A stretch of DNA of 33,795 bases from Prosthecobacter debontii (GCA_945905735.1 CAMDQC010000043.1:1-33795); one strand, 5' to 3'; shown: positions 1 to 7,839, counted from the first letter of the stretch. Numbers and translations: made by a program. Notes: generated by a model not told the origin, from the sequence alone.

Positions 1-138
1 TTGCCTAAGCGCAGCCTGGAAAAAGCAACACGACGAGCCCCCGGCAGGGGTAAACTACTGACTGGAGAGCCGGATGCGGGAAAACCGCCCGTCCGGTTCG
101 GAGGGAGGGGCGGGGAGTAATATCCCCGTCCCTACCCC
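1..138 (+). mobile_element. 3' end of a group II intron (partial, cut by window edge)
   Basis: The segment has the classic 3' end of a bacterial group II intron: a domain V hairpin (67-99) followed by a G-rich/C-rich domain VI-like hairpin (about 103-138). The plus-strand frame through it reads a short tail containing LTGEPDAGKPPVRFGG, which is what results when a domain V is translated. The reverse transcriptase, if present, would lie before the window start. The exact 3' splice site is not certain; the end of the domain VI stem near 138 is the best estimate. It could be a truncated remnant rather than an active intron. Confidence 0.72.
67..99 (+). ncRNA. Group II intron domain V
   Basis: This is a 33-nt hairpin. 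It starts GAGCCGG, carrying the catalytic AGC triad, and ends TCCGGTTC. The distal stem is GCGG/CCGC around a GAAAA loop, and there is a bulge between the lower and upper stems. Size, triad and stem layout match the 34-nt domain V consensus of bacterial group II introns. Confidence 0.8.
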
Positions 139-215
139 AATCGACGCGATTGCCGCGCTTTTCAACCACGCTCGAAGCGCGACCATGCGAACGATACGCC
201 GTTTGTGATGTAGGC

Positions 216-252
216 AAAAAAACGCCCTCGGCTGGTAGGACAACCGAGGGCG
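216..252 (-). terminator. Rho-independent terminator of the roadblock/GTPase operon
   Basis: On the minus strand a 9-bp perfect GC-rich stem (244-252 paired with 223-231) with a 12-nt loop is followed at once by seven T residues (222-216). It lies 26 bases past the stop of the MglB-like gene, so it closes the 2925-to-279 operon. It also separates that operon from the group II intron remnant. Confidence 0.9.
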
Positions 253-278
253 GTGGGATTGTTTTTTGTGGGGGGGCG

Positions 279-767
279 CTATGCGTTGGCGGGGGAGCCG
301 TTGCGCTGGAAGAGGGCTTGGACGTCTTGTGGGTCCATGTCGCAGAGGTCGAGGCTCATGTGGCCTCGGGCGGAGGCGACTTTGAGCTGCTCGGCGAGCT
401 TTTTCACGGCGGGGGCGGCGTAGTATTTCATGGAGCCGACGGTCTGCTGGGTGCCGAAGATGAGGACGAGAAGGAGGTTTTCGTCGATGTTGAGGATGAG
501 CGTGCTGTAGGTCTCGCCTTGCTGATACATGCTGGCGAAGTTGTGCTCGTTGACGAGTTGGGCCATGAAGGCGGTGGCGTTGAAGGCGTTGGAGCCGAGC
601 GTCGCGAGGGTGACGGTGTCCACGGATTCCGTGGAGCCGCTCTGGTGGATGAGGTAGCCCGCTTTCTCTACGAGCATCGCGAGCATTGCTTCACTTTTTC
701 GGACGACGTCTTTGAGGACGGTGTCGAAAAAGTTCATGTCTTCTTCTAGGAGTTGAGGAAATGCCAT
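279..767 (-). CDS. MglB-like roadblock/LC7 domain protein
   Basis: The 162-aa protein has a roadblock/LC7-type fold: an N-terminal amphipathic helix (about 11-35), beta strands around GYLIHQSG (37-44), a central helix (57-77), then strands at 79-93 and 97-107 and a closing helix (112-130). Roadblock proteins of this kind bind and regulate Ras-like GTPases; MglB is the activating protein of MglA. The gene starts 10 bases after the stop of the MglA-like gene on the same strand, so the two are very likely co-transcribed and their products likely interact. The start could instead be Met11 (position 737), which has a GAAGAAG stretch just upstream and gives a more typical MglB N-terminus. The domain reading is firm; the exact GTPase-activating role is inferred. 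Confidence 0.85.
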   Translation of the reverse strand: MAFPQLLEEDMNFFDTVLKDVVRKSEAMLAMLVEKAGYLIHQSGSTESVDTVTLATLGSNAFNATAFMAQLVNEHNFASMYQQGETYSTLILNIDENLLLVLIFGTQQTVGSMKYYAAPAVKKLAEQLKVASARGHMSLDLCDMDPQDVQALFQRNGSPANA

Positions 768-777
768 GGTCGTAGAG

Positions 778-1377
778 TTACTTGTTCAGATATTTGTGGA
801 TGAGCATTTTCGTGATCATGTTGAGTGTCTCGAAAACGCCCTCTGTTTTGCTGGCGACGCCCTCGAAGTATGGGACTTGGACGTCGCGGTTATTGAGCAC
901 GTATTCCAGATACTCGATGGGCGCGGCGTCGGGGGTGTCGCGCTTGTTGTATTGGATGACGTATGGGATGTCTTCGAGGTTCAGGTTCAGGGACTTGAGG
1001 TTGTCCACCATGTGCCCGAAGGTCTCGATGTTCTCGGCCATTTTGTCGTATTGGCTGTCGGCTACGAAGACGATGCCGTCCACGCCGCGAAGGACGATTT
1101 GCCGTGTGGCGTTGTAGATCACTTGGCCTGGGACGGTGAAGAGGGAGAACTTGGTTTTGAAACCCTTGATCGTGGTAGCTTCGAGCGGGAAGAAGTCGAA
1201 GAAGAGTGTGCGGTCGCTGCTGGTGGCGAGGGAGGTCATTTTGCCCTTGGCGGACGCGTCCGGCACTTGGACGTTTGCGTGGACTTGCTCCAGATTCGTG
1301 GTTTTACCGCTCTTTGCAGGGCCGTAATAGACGATCTTGAGCTGAAGCTCCTTGGTTGCGCGATTGATGATTGCCAT
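778..1377 (-). CDS. mglA: MglA-like small Ras-family GTPase
   Basis: The 199-aa protein is a bacterial Ras-like GTPase of the MglA group. The P-loop is GPAKSGKT (residues 19-26). Switch II reads TVPGQ (81-85), with Thr where Ras has the DxxG aspartate, a hallmark of MglA. The base-specificity motif is NKRD (144-147), and ASKTEGV (175-181) fits the G5 loop. Arg56 in SDRTLFFDF corresponds to the intrinsic arginine finger known in MglA. MglA sets cell polarity and motility in Myxococcus and Thermus. In this lineage the output is unknown, and no motility genes lie in the window. It sits between two roadblock genes in one operon. Confidence 0.93.
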   Translation of the reverse strand: MAIINRATKELQLKIVYYGPAKSGKTTNLEQVHANVQVPDASAKGKMTSLATSSDRTLFFDFFPLEATTIKGFKTKFSLFTVPGQVIYNATRQIVLRGVDGIVFVADSQYDKMAENIETFGHMVDNLKSLNLNLEDIPYVIQYNKRDTPDAAPIEYLEYVLNNRDVQVPYFEGVASKTEGVFETLNMITKMLIHKYLNK

Positions 1378-1401
1378 GGTTGTGTTTGGTAAGCGGGTTG
1401 G

Positions 1402-2925
1402 TTAGCTGTTTTGGCTGGCCAGTTCGTTGCAGACGAGATGGAGCCCATTTGGGAGGTGCTCTCCGCATTTGCCGAGTGCGGCGAAGAAGACTTTGCCGTT
1501 GCGGAACATGCGGATTGCGCCGCTCTCGGTGTTGAGCGTGATGTCGTGAGTTTCCCCGAGCTGCATCTCGCCGCTGTAGCGGTCCATGCGGCTAAATACT
1601 TGGGGCATGAAGGCTGCGAAGGTCTCTGAGGAGAGGCCTTCAGGGAGTTGTTCAGCGACGACGAGGCCTTCTTCAAGGGCGACGACGACTCCGGCGATGC
1701 CTGCTAGGGAGCAGGTGAGTTTGACGAGTTCGTTTGGTGCCCAATTGGTCTTGTCCGGGAGGTTGAACAACTCGCGCAGAGTGATAGGCATCCTTCCCGA
1801 AGGAGACGAGACGATGTTGATCTGTGGTTCCGGTGTGATTGCTGGAGCCGTGAGGGGTTGAACGGGGGGAGGTGCCAATTTTGCCAGAGGAGCAGGGTGC
1901 GTGATTGGAGCGGGAGTCGGAGCGGCTGCCTTGGGCGTAGGTGTCGGCACTTGGCCCGCAGTGGGGCCGAAGAAGTCGGGGAGCGAGGTGTCTGCTTGGG
2001 CGTTCCGTCGTTTTGCGCCCGTCGCTGCAACGAATGCAGGAGCGACGATTTTCAGAGGAAGGGAGAGTTGGGTGTCATCTGGGATACCGATTGTGGAGGT
2101 GGGGCTCGGGACGAGTCGGAGCTTGAGCTGGCTCCATGGGAATACGACTTTCCCCTTTTGGAGCAAAGGGCCGATTTCTGACGCGGGAAGCACGATTCGG
2201 GTGTCGCCGGGGAGGATGGAAAGTGCGTTGCGATGCCCTTCCGGCCAAGTGGCGGCGACCTCGACGAGGAGCAATGAAAGTTCGCCGGTCAGGTTTAGCG
2301 GTGCAGGTGCTTCTGGGACTGGTGCGGGCGCAGGCGCAGGCGCGGCTGGACGGGGAGTCGGAGCGGCGGCGGGCTGACTGGGCATCCGTAGCTTTTGCTC
2401 GGGAATGGGCGCTTGCGGAGGAATCTGGGCGACTGAGGGTTGAGGGGTCGTGACGTTGCGGTTGTGGACTTCGTCGAACAGACCGACGGCGTCCGTTGGT
2501 ACTGCGTAACGGCGTTGGTCGTCGCGGCGTTTGAGGGCGGAGGGATTGATGGTTTTGAAGATTTCTGAGAGCGGAACATCGACGAGGCGTTTATCCTCAA
2601 TGTTCGTTGCTCGAAATGTCCCGCTAGGGGACTGCCGGTAGAGGCTGGCGAGGGACATCCGAACTGCGCCGCTCGGGAGTTGCTTCATGATCGCGGCGAC
2701 CGGAAGAACGACTTTTACGTCGGACGCTGGCATCTCGTTGACGGTGGACTTGAGGTCGGCAGGGAGTTTATCGAGAATCGCCCGGAGGGACAAAGACGCC
2801 ACCTCGACACCGCCGTGGGAGCCGGAGTGCCGCGAGGTGGGACTTGCCGTGATGGCAGTCGAAGGGTCTTGCGTGTTGGCGTTTCTGCCGTTTTTGGTGA
2901 ATAGCTTTTTAAGAAACTTGAGCAT
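1402..2925 (-). CDS. Large proline-rich protein with duplicated unknown domain and C-terminal roadblock domain
   Basis: The 507-aa protein is first in the GTPase operon, 24 bases upstream of the MglA-like gene. The N-terminus is basic (LKFLKKLF) with no clear signal peptide. Residues about 45-128 and 216-298 appear to be two copies of one domain: compare VKVVLPVAAIMKQLPSG with TRIVLPASEIGPLLQKG, and DVPLSEIF with LSLPLKIV. A short third echo (MPITLRELF, 379-387) follows. Pro/Ala-rich linkers (about 158-210 and 320-375) separate the parts. Residues about 395-505 form a roadblock/LC7 domain (IAGVVVALEEGLVVAEQLPEG, then a helix and strands ending FRNGKVFFAALG). It probably binds the neighbouring GTPase or roadblock protein and may act as a scaffold. 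I do not recognise the duplicated domain. Confidence 0.85.
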   Translation of the reverse strand: MLKFLKKLFTKNGRNANTQDPSTAITASPTSRHSGSHGGVEVASLSLRAILDKLPADLKSTVNEMPASDVKVVLPVAAIMKQLPSGAVRMSLASLYRQSPSGTFRATNIEDKRLVDVPLSEIFKTINPSALKRRDDQRRYAVPTDAVGLFDEVHNRNVTTPQPSVAQIPPQAPIPEQKLRMPSQPAAAPTPRPAAPAPAPAPVPEAPAPLNLTGELSLLLVEVAATWPEGHRNALSILPGDTRIVLPASEIGPLLQKGKVVFPWSQLKLRLVPSPTSTIGIPDDTQLSLPLKIVAPAFVAATGAKRRNAQADTSLPDFFGPTAGQVPTPTPKAAAPTPAPITHPAPLAKLAPPPVQPLTAPAITPEPQINIVSSPSGRMPITLRELFNLPDKTNWAPNELVKLTCSLAGIAGVVVALEEGLVVAEQLPEGLSSETFAAFMPQVFSRMDRYSGEMQLGETHDITLNTESGAIRMFRNGKVFFAALGKCGEHLPNGLHLVCNELASQNS

Positions 2926-3092
2926 GTTGGCTGGAGTTGCGGGATAGAGAAAAGCAGCGGAGATGCCAGTGCCGGACTATTCTCCGGAAATTATGGAATT
3001 CATATCAAAACCGAGAAAGGCGCGCAGTCTGCTGACCGGGCAAGGCCGCTCTTGCGCGATTCGTGCGGGAGCACTATAGATACCCGCGCAAC
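2926..3092. promoter_or_regulatory. Divergent promoter region between GTPase operon and response regulator
   Basis: These 167 bases separate two divergent operons that both encode roadblock-type proteins, so they may be co-regulated. On the plus strand a possible -10 TATAGA (3075-3080) lies 17 bases after TTGCGC (3052-3057), a poor -35. If real, transcription would start about six bases before the ATG at 3093, giving a nearly leaderless message. This would also exclude the upstream start at 3063. No convincing promoter was found on the minus strand. Confidence 0.35.
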
Positions 3093-4148
3093 ATGGTCAG
3101 CCGCCAAAGAATCCTTATACTCGATGATGAACAAGACCTCTTGGAAATTTACCAAGAGATCCTCGCGCGCTTGCCCTCGCAACCTGAAATTAGCACTTCT
3201 AGTAGCGGTGCGGAGGCGATTGCCGCTCTTGAGGCCAATCCGTATGCTTTGCTGTTGGTGGATCTGAACATGCCGACGATGGACGGCTTTCAGGTTCTCG
3301 CGATTGTCCGCCGTCGCTTTCCTGCCCTGCGGACGGTGGTAATGACGGGTTCTACGGATGAGGATCTTCGTGGGCGGGCGTACCGAGTCGGGGTGGATCT
3401 CTATATTGAAAAACCGAAGACCGGACGTGAAATCATCTTCTTTGTGGATTGCATTGAGTCGCTTCTCGAACGCGAGAGCCAAGGTGGATTCCGTGGAGTG
3501 CAGAGCAAGACATTGCTCGACATCATCCAGCTCGAATGCCTGACGCAAAGCACCAGTGTTCTGAAGGTTACCAGTGAGCTGGGCGAAGGCCGCGTATGGA
3601 TTCAAAAAGGTGAAATCGTCGATTCTACCGTCGAAGATAAATCCGGCAAAGAAGCCATCGTGGAGATGCTGGGCTGGAAAGCCGGGAACTTTGAGGTCCT
3701 GCCGTATGGCTTGCCGAGGCCGCGCACCATTTTTATCAACTACGAGTCTCTTCTGATGGAGACGGCGCAGTTCATGGACGAGGCAGCCGATGCCGCCAAC
3801 GAAGAGCGGGTGACGCCGGAGACGGTGCTCGCATCTTTTGCGCGCTTTACGGGGGTTCAATTCGCGATCGCCGTGGAAGCAGGTGACCGTGTAAAATATG
3901 AGCATTGGGGCGCGGATGATCCGGCGCCGCTGGCACTTTGGATCCACGAATCCACGGCACTTTTTAAGGCGCTCGGGGAGAAGCTTCAGTGCGGGGAGCT
4001 TCAGGATGCGGAGGCGCTTGGCGCGCAGCGGCACCTTTCTATTCTCTCTGGCGATGAAGAGGCGCTCGGCGTCGGATTTACCCGCGCTCTGGGCCTCGGC
4101 CAAATACGCGAAACACTCAAGCAAATCGAAGCAAAATGGGCATCCTGA
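3093..4148 (+). CDS. Response regulator: receiver + PATAN (DUF4388) + predicted roadblock-like domain
   Basis: From Met at 3093 the protein has 351 aa. Residues 6-125 are a CheY-like receiver: acidic pair Asp11-Asp12, phospho-acceptor Asp57 (LLVDLNMPTMDG), Thr85 in VVMTG, and Lys107 in IEKPK. Residues about 131-206 match a PATAN/DUF4388 domain (GFRGVQSKTLLDIIQLE to AGNFEVLP). Residues about 248-345 have a strand-strand-helix-strand-strand-helix order that looks like a roadblock/longin fold; this is my reading of the pattern and needs a profile search. There is no DNA-binding domain, so output is probably by protein contact, perhaps with the GTPase system encoded divergently. An in-frame Met at 3063 adds ten residues, but the receiver starts cleanly after 3093. 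The next gene overlaps by 13 bases. Confidence 0.88.
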   Translation: MVSRQRILILDDEQDLLEIYQEILARLPSQPEISTSSSGAEAIAALEANPYALLLVDLNMPTMDGFQVLAIVRRRFPALRTVVMTGSTDEDLRGRAYRVGVDLYIEKPKTGREIIFFVDCIESLLERESQGGFRGVQSKTLLDIIQLECLTQSTSVLKVTSELGEGRVWIQKGEIVDSTVEDKSGKEAIVEMLGWKAGNFEVLPYGLPRPRTIFINYESLLMETAQFMDEAADAANEERVTPETVLASFARFTGVQFAIAVEAGDRVKYEHWGADDPAPLALWIHESTALFKALGEKLQCGELQDAEALGAQRHLSILSGDEEALGVGFTRALGLGQIRETLKQIEAKWAS

Positions 4149-4858
4149 AGCCTTTCCACCGCACCCGAATCCCCGCCTCTGCCGATAGAATCCCGTCGGG
4201 ATGCTTCAGCGTACATCGCGACGGCGACATCGTCACATCCACGCTTCCGAGCTGGTTTCCCCTCAAAACAATCCGTGAAATCGCGCGGACCGTGATGAGC
4301 GCGATCCGGTCTGCGCAGGAGACGGGCCTCGCACTTTCCGAACTCCATATCAACTATGCCGGAATAGAAATCACCGGTCGCGATCTCCGTGGGGGGGCGC
4401 TCATTTTCCTGCACCCGCGCTCCACGAAATTAACACTCCAAGAGCCGCCTTCATCCATGAGCTACAAAAACGTCGAAGACTTCATCCTACACATTGAAAC
4501 GCACATTGAGTGCTGGAAACAGTTCAACCATTACGTGAATCTTGCCCGCGACAAAAAGTTCACGCCCGAGGACGAGGCGCAGTTTTTGGACCTGAAGAGC
4601 CTTATCACCCAAGGCAGCGAATCCATCGCCGCCGCAGAGGTAAAAGGCGGACCTCGTAAAGAGGAAGTGCATGCGCTGTTCGCCTCCACGCCGAGTTTGC
4701 GCTACCTCTCGGATATGAGCGACAGCATTCCCTCTGTCGAAGGGCAGTGGCACCGTATCTACCTCGCGCTTCAGTCTCTGCTCGGGCAACTCAAGGTGCA
4801 GCAGAACAAGACCGAAGAGACAAAAGGCGGCGGCTGGAGCCTATTTGGCCGCAAGTAG
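4136..4858 (+). CDS. Predicted roadblock/longin-fold protein with helical C-terminus
   Basis: The 240-aa protein is translated from an ATG inside the response-regulator gene (13-base overlap), implying coupled expression. Residues about 21-94 have the roadblock order: strand CFSVHRDGDIVTSTLP, a long helix (about 43-63), strand LHINYAGIEITGRDL, strand GGALIFLHP. Residues 107-235 are charged and helix-rich, with no recognised domain and no membrane segment. The family cannot be named from sequence alone. The neighbouring regulator and divergent MglA/roadblock operon suggest it belongs to the same signalling system. Confidence is high that it is a gene and moderate for the fold. Confidence 0.8.
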   Translation: MGILKPFHRTRIPASADRIPSGCFSVHRDGDIVTSTLPSWFPLKTIREIARTVMSAIRSAQETGLALSELHINYAGIEITGRDLRGGALIFLHPRSTKLTLQEPPSSMSYKNVEDFILHIETHIECWKQFNHYVNLARDKKFTPEDEAQFLDLKSLITQGSESIAAAEVKGGPRKEEVHALFASTPSLRYLSDMSDSIPSVEGQWHRIYLALQSLLGQLKVQQNKTEETKGGGWSLFGRK

Positions 4859-4877
4859 CCGCGAGAGCGGGCCTATG

Positions 4878-4919
4878 CAAATGCTGCCTTTGTTTCCAAT
4901 CCTCGCTTTCCAGCATTTG
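4878..4919 (+). promoter_or_regulatory. Inverted repeat just before the MscS-type gene
   Basis: CAAATGCTG (4878-4886) is repeated as its perfect reverse complement CAGCATTTG (4911-4919), with 24 bases between. The right arm ends five bases before the ATG at 4925, where a ribosome binding site would sit. It could be an operator or an RNA hairpin that limits translation of the channel. There is no T-run, so a terminator is unlikely. Confidence 0.4.
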
Positions 4920-4924
4920 AGACA

Positions 4925-6490
4925 ATGATGGCGCTTGTTTTTGGCACTCTAACTCAAGAATCGCAGATGATCTCTGCGCTCGTGGCGGCACCGGTGATCT
5001 ACTTTGTCGGCCTCGCTCTCGGGCGTTGGTTAAAGCGGCGGTATGGAGTTCCTTTTGGTATCGCGTTCCATTGGTTCGTCCTCCTGCTCACTGTTTTTAC
5101 GCCGCTGAAGGTATGGCATTTGATCAATTCCGATCGAACGAACGCAGCGGACGGGAAACCCGTGCCTGAAGAGGCGTGGCACCTTTCCTGTATGCGGTGG
5201 TTCGGCTCGCTAGTTATCATCCTAGCGATACTGGCTGCGCTTGCGTTGATCCGGCGGTTTTTCTGGGAGCATTATTTTCAAAAACGCTACGGCACCCACG
5301 CTCCGAAGCTTCTTCAGCAAGTGTTCGGATTCGGGATATTTTGTACCGCGGTGTTGCTCTTGCTGAGTGGGCGGCACGGCGTGATGATCGATGCATTCCT
5401 AGCAGGCTCCGGCATCGTTGCTGTCGTGGTCGGCTTTGCCATGCAGGAGACGCTGGCGAATATCGTCAGCGGCATCGCCCTGCAAATCGGCAAGCCCTTC
5501 CAGTCCGGCGACTGGCTCATCGTCACCGACATCCGAGCCGAAGTCATCGAAGTCAACTGGCGCTCCACCCGCCTGCGCACGAACGACGACGTGTATCTCG
5601 ACATCCCCAACAAAACCATCGTCACCAGCACGATTACTAACCTCAGCTACCCCACGAAATCGCACTCCAACCGGATGCGCGTCGGCTTTGAATACGGCAC
5701 CCCGCCCAACATCGTGCGCGAGATACTCCGCCGTTCGGCAGAAGATGTGGCGCTCGTCCTTACAAGTCCGCCCGTGAAAGTATTCCTCAAGGATTTCGCC
5801 GACTCATCCATCGTCTATGAGATCAAATACAGCATCGAAGACGAAGCTCGCTTTAACGACATCGAAGACGCCATTCGCACGAATATCTGGTACGAAGCCA
5901 GCCGTGCTGGGCTCACGATACCGTTCCCTCAGCGCGTCCTCCACATCACACGGGACAGGCCAAACCCCACGCGCAATATAGACGAACTCCGCGAGCGCGC
6001 CCGAAAGCTCGAACTCCTCTCGCCACTCAGCGAAGCCCAGCGCGAACACCTCCTTCAAAACGCCAACGTCCTCCGCTTCGGGCGCGGCGAGCGCATCATC
6101 AAACAAGGCAACGACGGGTGCTCCATGTTCGTCATCCTCCACGGCGAACTCGACGTCTTCATCACAAAAGAGGGCCGCGATACCCAAGTAGCCACCCTGC
6201 ACGACGGCGACGCCTTCGGCGAAATGTGTATGCTCACCGGCGAGGCGCGCTCCGCCACCGTCCGGGCGAAAAGGGACAGCCTCGTATGGGAAATCCGCCG
6301 TGACGAAATGCAGCCGCTCCTCCAAGAAAATGCCGAGATGGCCGCGCGGATGAGCGAACTCCTCGCCCGCCGCAAGATGCACACCGAAGGCATCCTCGCC
6401 GCCCAAGCCCCCACGCAAGTCGTGCAGGATAAAACGAAGGAATACGCCAACGGCGTGCTCGGCAAAATTCGCGCTCTGTTTAAGATATAG
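4925..6490 (+). CDS. MscS-family mechanosensitive channel fused to a cyclic-nucleotide-binding domain
   Basis: The 521-aa inner-membrane protein has predicted membrane helices at about 17-34, 48-66, 92-113 and 130-148, then the MscS pore helix and beta domain (about 155-340: GIVAVVVGFAMQETLANIVSG, then IPNKTIVTSTITN). Residues about 363-475 are a CRP/cNMP-binding domain with the phosphate-binding cassette FGEMCMLTGEARSATV, including Glu433 and Arg442. MscS channels release solutes on hypo-osmotic shock. Fusions to cNMP-binding domains form a known subgroup (bCNG-like channels), which usually gate weakly to tension and may be tuned by cyclic nucleotides. The globin gene follows by five bases. 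Gene start: ATG 4925, with a second ATG immediately after. Confidence 0.93.
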   Translation: MMALVFGTLTQESQMISALVAAPVIYFVGLALGRWLKRRYGVPFGIAFHWFVLLLTVFTPLKVWHLINSDRTNAADGKPVPEEAWHLSCMRWFGSLVIILAILAALALIRRFFWEHYFQKRYGTHAPKLLQQVFGFGIFCTAVLLLLSGRHGVMIDAFLAGSGIVAVVVGFAMQETLANIVSGIALQIGKPFQSGDWLIVTDIRAEVIEVNWRSTRLRTNDDVYLDIPNKTIVTSTITNLSYPTKSHSNRMRVGFEYGTPPNIVREILRRSAEDVALVLTSPPVKVFLKDFADSSIVYEIKYSIEDEARFNDIEDAIRTNIWYEASRAGLTIPFPQRVLHITRDRPNPTRNIDELRERARKLELLSPLSEAQREHLLQNANVLRFGRGERIIKQGNDGCSMFVILHGELDVFITKEGRDTQVATLHDGDAFGEMCMLTGEARSATVRAKRDSLVWEIRRDEMQPLLQENAEMAARMSELLARRKMHTEGILAAQAPTQVVQDKTKEYANGVLGKIRALFKI

Positions 6491-6495
6491 CCCCC

Positions 6496-6909
6496 ATGAA
6501 CTTCGACTACATCGTGCCGCCAAACCCGCCCGTGGAGGCGGCTCCTTTCGCCCCGCTCTACGAGCGAATCGGCGGCGAGGAGGGCATCGCGCGGCTGGTG
6601 AAGTGGTTTTACGCTCGCGTGCGCTATGAGCCCACAGTGGAGGCGATTTTCCGCGAGCACGTCCAAGATTGGCCCGCGCATTTGCAGACGATCATCGCTT
6701 TCTGGGCCCAGATGACCGGTGGCCCGCAAAATTACGCCGGCGGGATGGGGCGGCACATTTTTCTCCGCCTGCGCCCCGAGCACTACGCCGTGTGGCTCTC
6801 CGTGTGGGAGAAAAACTGCCGCGAAGTCCTGCCCGAACGTGAGGCCGATGAGATGGTCGCTCTGGCGCATCACTTCGGCACAAAGCTCCAGCAGATGGCG
6901 GCGGGATGA
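6496..6909 (+). CDS. Truncated haemoglobin (probably group III)
   Basis: The 137-aa protein has the 2-over-2 globin pattern: LYERIGGEEGIARLV (B/C helices), a central segment with FWAQMTGGPQNYAG, and MGRHIFLRLRPEHYAVW carrying His96 as the likely proximal haem ligand (F8). Trp100 and Trp104 follow in the F/G region. The PEHYAVWLSVWE stretch resembles group III truncated haemoglobins more than group II, though the group call is tentative. Such globins bind O2 or NO, or handle reactive nitrogen. The gene begins five bases after the MscS-cNMP gene and is likely in its operon. Its stop codon lies one base from that of the convergent hydrolase gene. Confidence 0.9.
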   Translation: MNFDYIVPPNPPVEAAPFAPLYERIGGEEGIARLVKWFYARVRYEPTVEAIFREHVQDWPAHLQTIIAFWAQMTGGPQNYAGGMGRHIFLRLRPEHYAVWLSVWEKNCREVLPEREADEMVALAHHFGTKLQQMAAG

Positions 6910-6910
6910 C

Positions 6911-7801
6911 TCAGTTCTTCAGCGTCTTCGCGAAAAACTCCGCCACTTTTCCCAACGACTCGCGCGAGCTGAATTGCGGCCCGCCGTGCCCCGCGCCGGG
7001 GAGGATGATGAGCTTGGACGGGACCCCCGCTTTTTCCAAAAGCTCGTGCAACTCCGTGCTTTGTGCAGCGGGGACGAGCGGGTCTTTGTCGCCGTGCATG
7101 ATGAGGAACGGCGCGTCGTCCTTGGTCACATAAGTCACAGGACTCGCCGCGCGGGCTTTGTCTTTGTTTTCCGGGACTGCTCCGCCGATGAGCTTGCCCT
7201 CGGGCGAATCCGCCGCATCCGTCGCGGGAAAAGGCCGCGGGTTCTTCGGCCGGTCGTTGCCGCCCTGTGGGCCGAAGGTGAGCAAATCGGACGGCCCGAA
7301 CCAATCGCACACCGCTTGCACGCGCGAGGATTGGTCGAGGTTCTCGCCTTTGTCCCAGTCTTTCACATCGCCCGCGACGCCGAGCATCGCGACGAGATGC
7401 CCGCCCGCCGAGCCGCCCCAAACGCCGATTTTCTCCGGCGCGATATTCAGCGAGGCCGCGTTCTTTCGCAGCCAGCGGATGGCGGTTTTGCAGTCCTCGA
7501 TTTGCGCGGGAAAGACGGCAGTCTGGGTAAAGCGATACGTCACGCTGGCCACGGCAAATCCCTGCTCCAAAAGCACCGGCAATCCCGGCGGGCGGTCCTT
7601 GCTCCCAGCAGACCACGCGCCGCCGTGAATCCAGACGACGAGCGGCACCGGCTTGTCTGTTTTCTCCGGGTAATAAACGTCGAGCATCTGCCGAGGCCCG
7701 CCGCCAGGGACGTATTCGACATCGCGCTTTACAGCGATGCCAGTCGGGAGTTGGGCGAAGAGTGTCGTGGCGGAAAGGGCGAGGATGAGTGTGAGTTTCA
7801 T
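6911..7801 (-). CDS. Secreted alpha/beta hydrolase (BD-FAE/HSL-type esterase)
   Basis: The 296-aa protein has a signal peptide (about 1-16, ending LFA-Q) and an alpha/beta-hydrolase fold. Visible elements are the oxyanion-hole motif HGGAW (59-63), nucleophile elbow GGSAGG with Ser131, acid Asp240 in HGDKDPLVP, and catalytic His272 in GAGHGG. This set is typical of carboxylesterases of the hormone-sensitive-lipase or feruloyl-esterase-like group, common in Verrucomicrobiota and often acting on acylated polysaccharides. The substrate cannot be read from the sequence. It lies 38 bases after the M56 peptidase gene on the same strand, so it may be under the BlaI-type repressor. Confidence 0.9.
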   Translation of the reverse strand: MKLTLILALSATTLFAQLPTGIAVKRDVEYVPGGGPRQMLDVYYPEKTDKPVPLVVWIHGGAWSAGSKDRPPGLPVLLEQGFAVASVTYRFTQTAVFPAQIEDCKTAIRWLRKNAASLNIAPEKIGVWGGSAGGHLVAMLGVAGDVKDWDKGENLDQSSRVQAVCDWFGPSDLLTFGPQGGNDRPKNPRPFPATDAADSPEGKLIGGAVPENKDKARAASPVTYVTKDDAPFLIMHGDKDPLVPAAQSTELHELLEKAGVPSKLIILPGAGHGGPQFSSRESLGKVAEFFAKTLKN

Positions 7802-7839
7802 GCGGGGAGTAAACTCACCTTTACCCGCAAAGTTGCGCC

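Noticed and set aside
3000-4124. 374-aa minus-strand open frame antisense to the response regulator
   Set aside because: It is Arg-rich and motif-free, while the plus strand has intact receiver and PATAN motifs.
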